Shown here: in pieces, positions 1 to 11,306 of the stretch
Layout: the number at the start of each line of letters is the position of its first letter
Numbering within the stretch: position 1 is the stretch's first letter
Source: Sesamum alatum
Taxonomy: Eukaryota > Streptophyta > Magnoliopsida > Lamiales > Pedaliaceae
DNA: 64,000 nucleotides
Direction of reading: 5' to 3'
Assembly: GCA_034509735.1 (NCBI GenBank)
Contig: JACGWO010000002.1
Coordinates: 21,623,636-21,687,635, forward strand
The notes under the pieces: generated by a model
Database searches by the model: none
Seen by the model: only the letters and a program-made list of their open reading frames with translations
What the model was told of the DNA's origin: nothing
Made by a program: the position numbers and the translations under genes

Positions 1-135
1 TGTCCATTAAATCCAAACAATTGAAATCATCATACATATTCATATATATTTATGTAATCTGAACATCCCAATAAAGCCATTTTAAAAGAAAGTAGATAAT
101 GCCAAACACATAGATCTATGCCCCTTACATCGTAC
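1..135 (-). mobile_element. Leader end of reverse copia element A0
   Basis: This is untranslated leader next to the primer site of a reverse-oriented LTR-A element whose body lies left of the window. It matches the same leader part at 13930-14063 and 39670-39810, including the stretch with ATAGATCTATG. Only this end of A0 is visible, so nothing can be said of its coding region. Confidence 0.8.
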
Positions 136-149
136 GGGCTCTGATACAA
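136..149 (-). other. Primer binding site of A0 (tRNA-iMet type)
   Basis: Read on the minus strand this is TTGTATCAGAGCCC, next to the LTR 3' end. It differs by one base from TGGTATCAGAGCCC at 14064-14077 and 39811-39824, the usual plant copia site complementary to the 3' end of initiator Met tRNA. It shows that the LTR to its right is a 5' LTR. Confidence 0.8.
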
Positions 150-249
150 CTTTGAAGGACAAGCGGATCTGCCCGGGAGGCGAGCGGAAGCGAGAAAAAA
201 AGCACTGAGAAATTTGTGTAAATTTAAATCAAATTTCAAATACGCGAAT

Positions 250-270
250 CCCAAGAGGTGTACCCTTGGG
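250..270 (-). other. Conserved LTR stem-loop (NACAC loop)
   Basis: Minus-strand stem CCCAAGGG pairs with CTCTTGGG across the loop TACAC. One pair is a G-T wobble. The same hairpin occurs in every LTR-A copy and, with other stem bases, in LTR-B, C and D. Confidence 0.6.
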
Positions 271-768
271 TGCTCAACCGGGCGTTCGATGTAGGATGTG
301 TAAATATTAAAACATATATTTAAACACATAGGGCATAGATATATAAATGAAAATCAATTGGCAAGCGTTAATTAAACCGTTACTTTAATTTGTTTTAGCG
401 TATGCTCCCGATTTATTTAACTCCGCTACTAGCGTTGTTCATTAATTTTCTTCTTCCCATACATTATTCCATCTCACAAGGAATGCTCACGAAATCCAAA
501 CGTATTGGATTCTCCAAGGTGATCCACCACCACAACGTTCTTTCTTGCTAGAAAGAACGGGTTTAGGAAGGAATCTCCGGTTTTAAGAGGAAAACACTAT
601 GAATTAGTTTGTTCTCTTAAACTTATTGTTACTTTGTTTCTTCTTTGATTCAAAATCAAGTGAAACCACTTGAATTATTTATTTCATAACTAACACATTA
701 TAGTGTAATCGGCAGATAGGGAGGAGGCAAGAAAATTGAGAGAGAGGAGAGGATTTTTGTCGTTCTCT

Positions 769-778
769 CTTATATAGG
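769..778 (-). promoter_or_regulatory. TATA box of LTR-A0
   Basis: Minus-strand CCTATATAAG followed downstream by a pyrimidine-rich CTCTCCTCTCTCTC run, a plant core-promoter arrangement. At the same place other LTR-A copies read CTAGGAAAAAGAG without TATATAA. It is therefore either an ancestral box lost elsewhere or a local variant. Confidence 0.5.
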
Positions 779-1899
779 AAAAAGATAAATAATGAATCAC
801 TCGCTTGTGTGTGTATATTCTAATATATAAGTACATATTAATGTGATTATTGGAATGTGTCTAGGTTCATCCAAGGATGTCCTAGATTCATTCCAAAAAA
901 ACAATCACCATCAATTCTTGAATCAAGCCTACCAAAATTTATGGTATGATCAAATCAATACCAAAAGGGAAGAGCTTTGATTGGCAGTTGATTTGTGTCT
1001 ATTTCCAAAAGAGATAAGTCAACATACCGGACCTAGTTTGTGTTGGCCTAGCATGAAACATGGCTGATTTTTGCTTCCTCCAGTGGGAGCGTGTCGGGCC
1101 ATGTTTAAATTAAGGAAAGAAGTCCAACTTCTTTCCCATTCCAAATGATGGAATTATTTCTCCTCTCGGAGTATAATTTTCTTTAACGGACCGGGTTTTA
1201 TCTGTAATCCAACATTACGAACCCGAATCCAACATTACAATCCAAATTTAACGTCCATGTTAATTTATTCCCCGTTGATCTTTTTAATCCAATTAAAAGA
1301 TCCAACATCTGAACGTTTCAAAACTTTCCATTTTTAATTGAAAAATCCAATTTACCGATTAAACGAAAGCCCGATACAATATCGGGGGACCGTCCCGTCC
1401 ATCCAATGGACTTTCCTTAAAGTAATCCAATTACTTATATTATTCCTTTGAGATTGACTCCAAGTCGATCTCTCAACCTCTCCGCCGTGATTTGTGTGTG
1501 TGAGAAACCCTTTAGGTTTACCCTCAGCTAGAACTTGGGCCCGTGTCCCACAAGGGCCCGTTACCATGGGTGGCCGTCTAGCAACGGTCCATGACAGTAG
1601 AGACTAGGTGAATTCTATCGGCCTTCGGGTGAACATTTAGGCGCCGATTCCGTACGGGTTACGATCCTTCCGTCTCCGTCTCCCGGCCTTAAAATCTAGG
1701 ATATGGAGATTGGGCGTCGGTTCCCATCCTTGACTAGGCATCTATGCTTAATACTCGAGACCACGTATGCTTCATTGCGTCGACACAGGAACCATTCCCT
1801 GTTCGACCTACCACTGTGGCCACAGCTTCAAACAGCATGAACGTGTCTCCGAGTGCATAGGAGATACCTCTGTCACATGCTGACAAGGGACGGATCCTC

Positions 1900-3365
1900 T
1901 GTTAGAATAGGTGACGATCAGAAAGTCAATGGTTTTGGCTGTTCTGAGAACCATTTACGTCATCTGTGAACAAGTAATATTATGTTAATGAATGTAGTAA
2001 GGATTCATAGGCATGAGTTTGTTGTACTTACTGCTTTGCATCGTTATGATGTTCAACAACAAAACGCCCACAGACTGAAATAACGGACGTTTCCGGGAAA
2101 TTGGAACTACGCTTGGAGGTAGGTTCATGAAATCCGTTTCGCGCCGAATCAGTCTGAAAATACTCCTCAAGTCAAAGGAATTCTCGAGACAGAACATCGA
2201 GAAGTCCATTTGAGACTTGCACTAAAGCAACTGCTGTCGTGTTTCTCATCGACGGGTGAGTTGAGTGTATGACGAGGATCGTTCTAAGCAGTTTAGTGGG
2301 TCGGCCTGCTGGGGGGAGCGGCCGACTGAGGTGACTCGCGGCGGTTGCAATCGTCATATAGAAGCTACTCGGGCTTGGTCGGTATGACTCGTATTCCCGG
2401 TTTTCCGATAGTAACGGGATTAGTCCTCGGGACTTGAGGATTCACGGCCCAAGTCCCCTACATACTAAGGCGTATCTTGGATCTGGTGAAATCCACCGAT
2501 TATATCACATGGTCATCGCTTTCTTTGCCTATTGTAGACGCCTATGCGTCCAGCCATCGTCCAGTGCAGTCGGCTAGTATGTAAGAACGGTGGAATTCCA
2601 AGATAGGATCTGTCCCCTGTCAAAGGATATGACAGCAAGATCTCCTATGGCGCTCGGGAGATGGTTTTAGACTCACAAAGTCTATGGCCATAGCACTTGA
2701 TGTAGTGGGAAGGATTTCCTACGTCGAGTTAAACCTATCATCGAGCATTATGCATAGTTGCCTAGTCGGCAACGATGGGAAACCGACCCTAGACTAAAAA
2801 AGGCCGGGAGACAAGGTCGACAGTAGGACCGTACCCGTACGTAATCGAGCGTCGGTAGGACCGGCCCGGCACCTGCGTATAACTCGAGCCTAAATGTTCA
2901 CACCATAAATTCACCTAGTCTCTAGTGCCCATGGACCGTTGCTAGATGGCCACCCATGGTAACGGACTACTTTAGTTATGAAAATAATGAAAAGTAGGTC
3001 CAAGTCTAGCTGAAAGGTGAACCTAAAGAGTCAGCACCCGCACACCAAATGAAAGGGAATTAATTTGGAATTAATTCCGGGAGAAGGTTTAATTTATGGA
3101 ATAATTTATCTTCTTTGGAGATCAAGCTCGATGTATTAATTATGGAATAAATCGGGCTTGAAGTTCATAAATTAGATTTATGAATTTACAAAGGCCATGG
3201 GCCTTTTCCTTTTAATTGTTAAAAGGGTGAATTAATTATTAAATGGGCTTGGTATTAAATAGGATTTAATATAAAGTCGATGGACTATTTAATTTGGAAT
3301 TAAATAAAAGTTCCATTCCATTAAATTATTAATGGGCTTTAGTATATAAATAGGATTTAATATAA
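1900..3365 (+). repeat. 5' LTR-B, 3' end deleted
   Basis: Matches the 3' LTR-B at 8964 onward with few substitutions but many one-base indels. It stops in the second unit of the AT-rich 80-bp tandem repeat and continues directly into leader sequence. Roughly 0.8 kb of LTR end, including TATA box and primer-site junction, is therefore missing. Confidence 0.85.
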
Positions 3366-5779
3366 ACGTGTTTTAATTTACGTTTATAGCATGTTATCGT
3401 AGATATTTATTGGCGTTTACTTTTGCATAGGGATTTTGGATCTTGGTTTTTCTTTGAATGTGTTTTATACATGTTTCTAGGGTTTTGATTTATCTTGTGG
3501 TTCAGAAAAATTGCATGAAAAATCGAAAAGAAGTGGAATAAAAACGGCGAAACCGGCAAGCAGCAGCACGCTGGCCGCGCGCACAGGGGCGCGGCCGGGC
3601 GCGCGTGCAGGTAGGGGCCTGGCTGCGCCCGGCCAGCGCGCGCCAGCGTGCGCTGGACAGACGCGCGCGGCTAAGCGCTAGGCGCAGCGCGCGCTGGGCG
3701 CGCCGCGCTGTGCCGCGCAGGCAGAGGAGCCTGCGCGCAGCGCGCGCAGCGCTGGCCGGCGGCTGTGCCGTTTTCCGTTTCTCTCCCCGTTTTTGGCTTC
3801 GTTTTTCAAAACATGTTTTTACTAGTAATTATTTTTTATGTATTTTTGCATTATTTGCACCCGTTGACTTAGAATATTTATTTTTTTGAAGATTTGGAAT
3901 TTTCTAAAATAAATATTGCTTGGTTGATGAGGAAAGGGTTTCCTAACAAGAATTTAATTTTTTGCAATGGTTCACCATGATCAAAATTCACATGTGAATT
4001 TCACAATAATTTCTGCGTTTTATGATGTTGGACCATCAAGGTTTATTTTTATGGCTTGAGTAATTGAGTAGATCTTGCGCATGTTATTAATATTTGCACG
4101 AATGTTGGATTTTGGAATTCTTTGAAATAAATGGGGCCATATTCTTGAATTGTTGATTTTTTGTTTCAGAAAATTTGATTTTTTCTGTATATTCCCTGGA
4201 ATTTTTCTTAATTAATTAACTTGGGGCATTTTAATTTTGGTTGAGATTTTAATATTTCATAAGAAATTAATAATTGCCTTGTTAATTATGGAAAAGGTTT
4301 TTCCAACAAAATCGTTGTGGCATAAGGTTTGGCACTATTATCGCAATGTTTGGTGTGGATATTTTACATGTAGTTTCTGCATTTATTTTATGGTATGGAT
4401 ATCATGGATGTTGGTATCAGCATAATTTTACGTGGGAATACATGTATTTGTGCTCTTTGTGGTAATTGATTTGACAAAGGATGATCACAAAGCCCCTAGA
4501 CCGCATGTACGGTTATTTAACATTTATTTGTTGGGATTTTGTGGCCTGTGTGCCTCTTTATTTTTCCTCTTGTCTCTCTTCTAGTGCCATTGGAATAATA
4601 AGGGGCTTTCTTTTTTCCCTCCTTTTCCTCCCCCCCCTTCCCCCAATGGTTTTTTTTTTTTAAACTCCCCCCAAATGTTTAATTGGGTTTTCCTTATTTA
4701 TGATGTAATGGAGTAGAATTAGTGGTGAGGTTTTTAATTCTTTTTGTTAAATAAAAAGCTGCAAGAGAAGATAAGCCCAAGGTGTTGGAGGCCGCATGGA
4801 GGTTGCCATCAGATGGCCCCACCGGAGGATCCATGGAGAAGAAGCCCGGGTAGCCCACGATGGAGAGCCCAAGAAGATAAAGAGGACTTACAAGGTCCCC
4901 ATTGCATGTAATGGTTATTAAAACTTGTAATAGTGTAGGGCCTACCGCTTAGATTGAACCATAGATCCACTGCGGGCTCAGTGGTCGGCATAAAGGTTTG
5001 GTGCCTTTGTGATCATCCTTTACAGGGGCGTGCTAAGACTTTATTTTGGCAATGCGATGCGTATTTTAGCCTTAATGATTATTCTATAATGCTTTATGTA
5101 ATGGTTACATCAACGCTTAGAATATTTCTGCCATGAACGCACGCAATGCAATACTTAATATGTGATGAGGTCTCGTTCTATCAAACTCTCACTTGGTTAA
5201 ACAAGTTAAATATAGACCTTAATAAATGGACTAGGACTCTGGGAAGTCTGTCCAAGCCTTCCATCCATGGCAAAAGTGGGAAGATCTTTTAAGGTCGATA
5301 GCGTGGTCTCACGAGTCGTGGCACGACTATCGTGCTAAAAAGAAGCTGACTTTGTCATGACGATGAGTAGACTACTGTTACTGTCTCAACCGAGTTCGTG
5401 GAGGTAGCAGGTGAGTTTATGAATCGGTTTGATTGGGTCGGGTCTAACGCCCGGAATAACGTGATTCTGCGTTGGAGTCCCTCGGGATCAACGTGAAGGG
5501 TGAGGCAATTATCTTGGGATGCTTCGTGGAAGCGAGAATGGTAATGGAATACCTCACCAATGGGTTCTTTTCCATGCGAAATCGTAAAAGCGGGGTATGG
5601 GGAGATCGGCTGTGGATCCCGAGCCACTAGGGAAAGGATTTCCCGAAAACAACGTTTGAGAGGTGCGTGTTTTCGTAAAATAGTGGGAAAGAGGGGTTAA
5701 GGACTAAAGACCGAGACTTACGCAAAAATATTAGCTTTCATTCTGCTTAATTATTTTCTTGTTTCATAATAGTTGGTGA
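3366..5779 (+). mobile_element. Leader of element B (untranslated)
   Basis: About 2.4 kb between LTR and gag with no credible coding frame. A CG-rich block at about 3545-3770 sits in AT-rich sequence, at the same relative place as in the A and D leaders. One palindromic motif CACGAGTCGTG is at 5310-5320, with a second, indel-damaged copy near 5388-5400. The stretch at 4600-4680 has runs of C and T that look like poor consensus. Confidence 0.75.
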
Positions 5780-6590
5780 ATGTCTAAGAATCCACCAAAC
5801 ACATCAACTAAAGAGGCTCATTAAAAAAGGAACGCAATTAGACGAATTTGACTGCGAATCTTAAGAATGGGTCTTAGATTGTCCAGAACTTAACTCACAT
5901 ACCGGAATGAGGACGGTTCCTCAGGCCTTGCCGGAGGGGTCGACAACTATAGGCAACGCTTGGCGTTCAAAAGTTGAAAGGATGACCACCGACAAGTAGG
6001 ATTATATGATGTTGGCTCAACTTTATGCTTCGTTTGCATATTGTCTTATATGGTCTTGGACCGCATGTGGGGGTAAAAATGCAACGAAGGCATGTTTGGA
6101 GCTAAGGATGACGGAAGGGATGTCGGTACAAAGACATGGAGTGATGAATGCAATCGAGTGGAGAAGGCCTCAAAAGACCTCCACGTCAGTTTAGAGACGT
6201 ACATTGACATGTCCTTCAGTGCTCTTCCTTCTCCTACGAAACCATTAATTATAAACATGAAAATGAGCTTAGAAAAGATCTTCATAGTTGGTAATGTTAT
6301 GGTCGGTCCTAGTACGGGCAGACGATTGCAAATCTGCGCCGTTGGTAACTGGTTAGGAGAGGCTTCACCTCCATGCGAAAGGCAAGGGTGCCAGACGCTA
6401 AAAGAGGAAGAAGGTAAGGTAAACATCACTATTGCAGCACTTCAAGTGTTGTTTCCTTTACAACACAAGTGGAGGTAAAGGAAAAGAGCAATAAGGTTTC
6501 AAGCAGTCAATAGATTCTAAGAACTAAGCATTTACTGCGTAAAAGGGCCATTGGAAAGGGGAGTATTCTAAACCCGCTCTCCAATGTAGG
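5780..6590 (+). pseudogene. Copia gag remnant of element B
   Basis: Gag is the nucleocapsid precursor that forms the cytoplasmic virus-like particle. The start codon at 5780 begins a frame reading MSKNP, the same N-terminus as the other gag genes here. Frameshifts follow. At 6088-6170 a frame reads LRMTEGMSVQRHG, equivalent to the TKMTEGSSVQEHGVK block of the D1 gag. At 6200-6290 TYIDMSF and NMKMSLEKIF correspond to the ETYIDVILQS and NYNMNALEKGI blocks. A degenerate zinc knuckle is at about 6530-6575, where KGHWKGEY has tyrosine in place of the last cysteine. It is non-functional as read. Some breaks may be sequencing indels. Confidence 0.75.
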
Positions 6591-6599
6591 TAAAAATTT

Positions 6600-8945
6600 G
6601 ATCCATTGAGTATTGGACATGATCACTTTTACTCTAATTTGGTATTTTGATACGCTATTCCTATACTAATCTGGGGTGGTTTTGCAGAAGTGAATAAGGC
6701 ACTTAAAAAGGCAAGAACAGTTCTAGGATCAACAATGGCAGGTCCATTGATGAAAAGGACTAGAGACTTGGTAGGCCCATAATCGTGATCATTTGGTGTA
6801 ATATAGGAATTACGTAACTAGCTTTTGATCAAAAGTATGTCTCTTTGTTGGCAAAGGTTTTATTACATACATATTTGATCAAACAAAATTAATTGAATAT
6901 TGATTCATGTTTGCTAGTGTTTTGTAGCGTAAATTCCTAAAATACCTCCTATAAAAGGTTTATGGATACTCAAAATTCAAATTATTTAAAATGGTTATCA
7001 AGACCAACTACAGATTGGCAATCTTACAACAGCTAGGACGTTTCTTCTTATTAAAAGATAAGTAAATTGGAAGAAGTTCGAGTGAATCTAGAAATAGATG
7101 ATTCGAATCGACTAAATTTACAAGTCTTTTATGAAAAGAAGTCGAAAGCTCTTTTGTTGGACAAAGTATGGCCTTTTGCAATAGTCTTTTGGAAGGGAGC
7201 AAAAGACAATGTAGGTTTACTAATACACAAGACCATAAGAGGGTTCAAAAGTCTAAATGATCCCATAGGAGGTTTGGGATTAGACTTAAGGAGGTGAACC
7301 AATAAAATGGTTCAAAATTAACACCTGTTTCGATAAGGATCGAAAAGGCCGTGTATTTAGTGGGAGCCTTGAGCATCCAAGTTGAGAAATGGAATTCTCT
7401 GAAAACATTTCCTATATAAGGCCAAATATGACGGTCCTTGATAAAGGGAAATGATCGAGATCTCGTTGGACGAAGTCCATCGAAGTTTCGCGCCCAATTA
7501 CCTTAGCCGTGTAGACTAGACTCAATTGCACGAAGGAAATGGCACTTTGCTAGGAGTCAAGCACAAGGAGCCATGGTTTGGCAAGCCTGATGTCCGACAA
7601 AAGTTCTTGAGCATGTAGAAAGGATCCTACATAGTCAAGGGACTAGTGGGAGGCAAATTAGCTCGTGTCTGGTTTGTGTAGGTTGACGCAAGATAATGCT
7701 AAAACGTTGCTTATAATTACATTTCTATCTTAATTGATCATATTCCAAGTCCCCTTAAGAAGAACGCCGAATGTCGTAAGAGGACGAGTGAATCGGATAT
7801 GTTCGGTCAAAATTTGGATAGTCAAATCCAAATGACCGCCGAAGCGTGATGTTGGACATCGTAAGTAGGGATTTTATGGAGAGGAGCCATAAAGAATCCG
7901 CCTAGAATTCAAACAAGGTTTGAACACACCGCATAGCTGGAATATTCCGTTTTTGACGAGCTCATACGGAGCATGACTCGTCTTAACGACGTAGGTGGAT
8001 CAGTGGGATAGAAATGGATTCCAAGTGTTTAAAGGTGTAATGTCTTGATTCATGGATGAATTCAAGCATTAGGAATCATAAAAACACAAACTGTAACTCA
8101 CGAAAATTCCGATGACATTTATTAGGGATCCCCATAAACATTCATGAATTAAGCTTTTCAAAGACCAGTCATGGTGGACTGATGAGAAAAACTCTAATAT
8201 GTAGAGGGACAAGTTGTTCGAGACTCAGTCATAGTCAAGACTGATGAGAAAATTGGATAACTATGCATAAAGCATCAAGCCATTCAGACTTATCACGGTG
8301 GACTAATGAGAAGGCTTGGATGTTTGAGTATCCACTACGTCTTAACCCTAGGCAAATATGATATGTTTACTCGTGCATAGGAACCGATGTTGAGCGTGCT
8401 TCTAGCATGGCTTGCAGCATAAAATCGTATGCACTGAGGGGTTGAAGACAGCAATCAAGAACGATTCCTTAGTACCCTGAAATAAGGACAAAGATGTGTT
8501 CATGATGCAATCCGGCGTTTGAGAGTTGCTTTGGAAGGGCTAAAGCGATAACTAGCTTCCAGAGCATAAGTGAAAACCAGTTAGTCTCAGGGAGGTATGC
8601 ACAAGTCCAGGCCAATGACGAGTGCATCGGATAGTGGTACACTGATGAAGACCGCGTCCATAGGATGGACGTGGCGCCCCTAGCATCGAACCAGCCATGT
8701 TTGGCTATATGGGGCAAGGTAACTTGGCTATGGGCAGTTATTGGCACGAGATCTCAATCAACACAGATCCACGAAAATACATTCTTAGACAACACCATCT
8801 CTAAGAGGTTATGGTGGAAGTAGAGTAACACGGTTAGACCGTATTGCTTCGCAAGGAATATTAAGCGGATCTCACAATACTTAGTCGGTATGCGTAGATT
8901 AATCAATACTCCAGTAGGATTCTGAACAAAGTGGGTAACTGACTT
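6600..8945 (+). pseudogene. Copia pol remnant of element B (PR-IN-RT-RNase H)
   Basis: Pol would supply protease, integrase, reverse transcriptase and RNase H for cDNA synthesis and insertion. Only broken homology is readable. A protease trace (VLDTG-like) is near 6606. Integrase runs from about 7060 to 7690, with LEIDD, the FVGQS block, a DRGGEYLS remnant, the MVRSMM helix and the GKPASYKYLKVWG block. An LRRSTRVSH linker trace is near 7755, and an RT block SWNIRFDE at 7930-7990. The RNase H tail is near 8750-8800, with sequence like EPRSH-KHILRR. The central RT including YVDD is not recognisable. Frame changes are frequent, so no active enzyme is encoded. Confidence 0.7.
8165..8325 (+). repeat. 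Three imperfect units of a 57-65 bp repeat
   Basis: Cores CAGTCATGGTGGACTGATGAG, CAGTCATAGTCAAGACTGATG and TTATCACGGTGGACTAATGAG recur at roughly 60-bp spacing inside the pol remnant of element B, where other copies have a single SPKTDEEL-coding stretch. It appears to be a local duplication during decay. Confidence 0.4.
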
Positions 8946-8952
8946 ATTGGTC

Positions 8953-8963
8953 AAGTGGGAGAT
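8953..8963 (+). other. Polypurine tract of element B
   Basis: AAGTGGGAGAT lies directly before the 3' LTR start TGTTAG at 8964. It is the plus-strand primer site, shared by all elements here. Confidence 0.85.
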
Positions 8964-10203
8964 TGTTAGAATAGGTGACCAGAAAGTCAATGGTTTTGGC
9001 CTGTTCTGAGACCATTCGTCAAATCTGTGAACAAGTTAATATTATGTTAATGAAATGTAGTAAGGATCATAGCATGAGTTTGTTGTAACTTACTGCTTGC
9101 ATCGTTATGATGTCACAACAAACGCCCATCAAGACTGAAATAACTTTCGGGAAATTTGGAACTACGCTTGGAGGTAGGTTCATGATCAGTTTAACGCGAA
9201 TCAGTCTGAAATACCTCCAAGTCAAAGGAATCTCGAACAGGGCATCGAGAATCCATTTGAGCTTGCACTAAGCAACTGCTGTCCGTGTTTTCATCGACGG
9301 GTGACGAGGATCGTCTTAAGGCAGTGTTAGTGGTCGGCCTGCTGGCGACGGCCGACTGAGGTGACTCGCGGAATCGTCATATAGAAGCTACTCGGGCTTG
9401 GTCGGTATGACTCGTATTCCCGGTTCCGATATGTACGGGATTAGTCCCTGCGACTTGAGGATCACGGCAGTCCCTACATACTAAGGCTGTATCTTGGATC
9501 TTGGTGAATTGACCGATTATATCACATTGGTCATCATAAGCCTCGCCAGTGCAGTCGGAGTATGTAAGGAAGGTGAATTCCAAGATAGGATCTGTCCCCC
9601 TGTCAAAGGATATGACAGCAAGATCTCCTATGGCGCTCGGAGAATCGGTTTAACTCACAAAGTCTAATGGCCATAGCATTGATGTAGTGGGGAAAGGATT
9701 TCCTACGTCGAGTAAACCTATCTCGAGCATTATGCATAGTTGCCTATCAACGATGGGAACGACCCTAGGACTAAGGCCGGGAGACAGCGACAGTAGGAAC
9801 CGGTACCCGTACGTATCGAGCGTCGGTAGGACCCGCCCTGTCTGCGTATAACTCGAGCCTAAATGTCACAACCATAAATTCACCTAGTCTCTAGTGCCAT
9901 GACCGTTGCTTAGATGGCCACCCATGGTAACGGACTAACTTTAGTTATGAAAATAATGAAAAGTTAGGTCGCTAGTCTAGCTGAAAGGTGAACCTAAAGA
10001 GTCACAAGCTCCGCTAATAACCGAAATGGAAGGGAATTAATTTGGAATTAATTCCGGGAGAAGGTTTATTTAATGGAATTAAATTATACTTCTTGGATGA
10101 ATACAAGCTCGATGGTATTATTTGGAATAATCGGGCTTGAGTTTCATAAATTAGATTTATGAATTTTACAAAGCATGGGCTTTCCTTTTAATAGATTAAA
10201 GGG

Positions 10204-10562
10204 GAATTAATTAATTAATGGGCTTGGGGTATTAGAATAGGATTTAATATAAAGTCCATGGACTATTTAATTTGAATTAAATAAAGTCCATTCATTAATT
10301 AATTAATGGGGCTTAGTATATTAAATAGGATTTAATATAAAGTCCATGGACTATTTAATTTAGATTAAATAATCCCATTCTAATGGAATTAATTAATGGC
10401 TTGGTATTAAAATAGGATTTAATATAAAGTCCATGGACTAATTTAATTTTGGAATTAAATAAGTCCATTCCATTAATTATGGGCTTGTATTTAATAGGTT
10501 TTTTAAAGTCCATGGGAATATTTATTTTAGAATTAAATTAGGCCCATTCCATAAAGCCCATC
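10204..10562 (+). repeat. Four-unit AT-rich tandem repeat in LTR-B
   Basis: Four units of about 80-90 bp, each holding GGGCTTGGTATTAAATAGG, TTTAATATAAAGTCCATGG and an AATTAAATAAGTCC part. The truncated 5' LTR keeps only about 1.6 units (3226-3365). LTR-A, C and D lack it. Confidence 0.75.
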
Positions 10563-10724
10563 AAATGGATGGACAAGATTGATCTAAGAGAATGATGGAT
10601 GAAGGGCCATGATAATTTTGACTTAATCAAAGCTAATTTGACTAGGAATTTGACTAGGTCAAAATCCCTAGTCAAAAGTGGTTCTCTTTGGAAGAGTTTG
10701 AGAAGGAATAGGAATTCCATCTTC

Positions 10725-10731
10725 TATAAAT
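10725..10731 (+). promoter_or_regulatory. TATA box of LTR-B
   Basis: TATAAAT in a CTTCTATAAATACTTT context, followed by a CT/CA-rich stretch. It is the likely core promoter of element B transcription, by analogy with plant LTR promoters. Confidence 0.6.
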
Positions 10732-11143
10732 ACTTTAAAAAACACACACTTACACCTAGTATTCTCTAACAAACTCTCATCGTCTCATCACTCCTCAAGA
10801 TTTCGTCCAATAACCCTCTTCTTTCTCCAAGATTTCTATTTTGTCTTCTTGATTTATTCAAGTAAGAAACGTAAGAGACGCCGTTGCGTTAATTGATAGC
10901 GTGTACCCGATGTTCTCTTCTCCCAATGATTTTCTTGCTAGCACAAGGGTTCGTTGCTTTCCGCGTGGCAAGCGAGTGAATGACTTAGAGGGTCCTCTCT
11001 TGAGATCTTGGTGCAAACGGGGAAACAATGCATGTAGCCCGAACGAAGACAAAAACTACACCGGGTGGTTCTTTAATTATGGTTTTCGTTCTAATTCTAT
11101 GGCCTCCATGTTGTGTTTTAATTGAAATGAGATACACCGAACG

Positions 11144-11283
11144 CCCGGGAGAATCAAGGGCACACTCCTTGATTCGTTTAATGTATATTATGCATTAGTT
11201 TTTAAATTCCATTTAATTATGCTTTGTAATTTTTAATTAACGCACTATTTGCGCTTTCCCGCTATTCGCGTTATCTTCCCGGG
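11144..11283 (+). other. LTR-B 3'-end paired structure
   Basis: Inner hairpin GAATCAAGGG (11151-11160) and TCCTTGATTC (11166-11175) around loop CACAC, with one G-T wobble. An outer stem pairs CCCGGGA (11144-11150) with TCCCGGG (11277-11283). The stem bases differ from LTR-A but pairing is kept. Confidence 0.65.
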
Positions 11284-11306
11284 ACGATCCACCCGATTTC
11301 TTTGCA

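Larger units (their letters stand above)
153..1899 (-). repeat. LTR-A0 (5' LTR, reverse), distal part
   Basis: Starts TGAAGGACAAGCGG, the reverse complement of the LTR-A 3' end, and matches other LTR-A copies up to the TCCTC target site where element B is inserted. The remainder resumes at 11307. Compared with other copies it has many extra single bases (for example in the GC-rich 3' end near 175-185), which inflate its length. Confidence 0.9.
1900..11306 (+). mobile_element. Full-span copia retrotransposon B, inserted in LTR-A0
   Basis: A forward LTR element bounded by TGTTAG at the left and TTTGCA at the right, with a perfect 5-bp target duplication TCCTC at 1895-1899 and 11307-11311. The order is 5' LTR (3' part lost), long leader with a CG-rich block, decayed gag, decayed pol, polypurine tract, complete 3' LTR. 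The host sequence reads continuously across the insertion when compared with other LTR-A copies. No primer site is visible because the 5' LTR/leader junction is deleted. The coding part is too degraded to act on its own. Confidence 0.9.
8964..11306 (+). repeat. 3' LTR-B (complete)
   Basis: 2343 bp from TGTTAGAATAGGTGACC to GATTTCTTTGCA, followed by the target duplication TCCTC. It contains an AT-rich tandem repeat (10204-10562), a TATA box at 10725, and near the 3' end the conserved paired structure at 11144-11283. It is closest to LTR-D in the first kilobase, sharing CCTCCAAGCGTAGT-type sequence in reverse. Confidence 0.9.

Noticed and set aside
3605..3889. Arg/Ala-rich 94-codon frame
   Set aside because: It is produced by the CG-rich leader block of element B. 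Similar blocks give unrelated frames in other leaders.
6046..6478. Overlapping 127-128 codon frames on both strands
   Set aside because: The plus-strand frame overlaps decayed gag of element B; the minus-strand one is its shadow.
8170..8320. CTGATGAG boxes resembling a hammerhead ribozyme core
   Set aside because: No stem II and no downstream CGAAAC core pair with them. One of the units derives from the RT segment coding for SPKTDEE.
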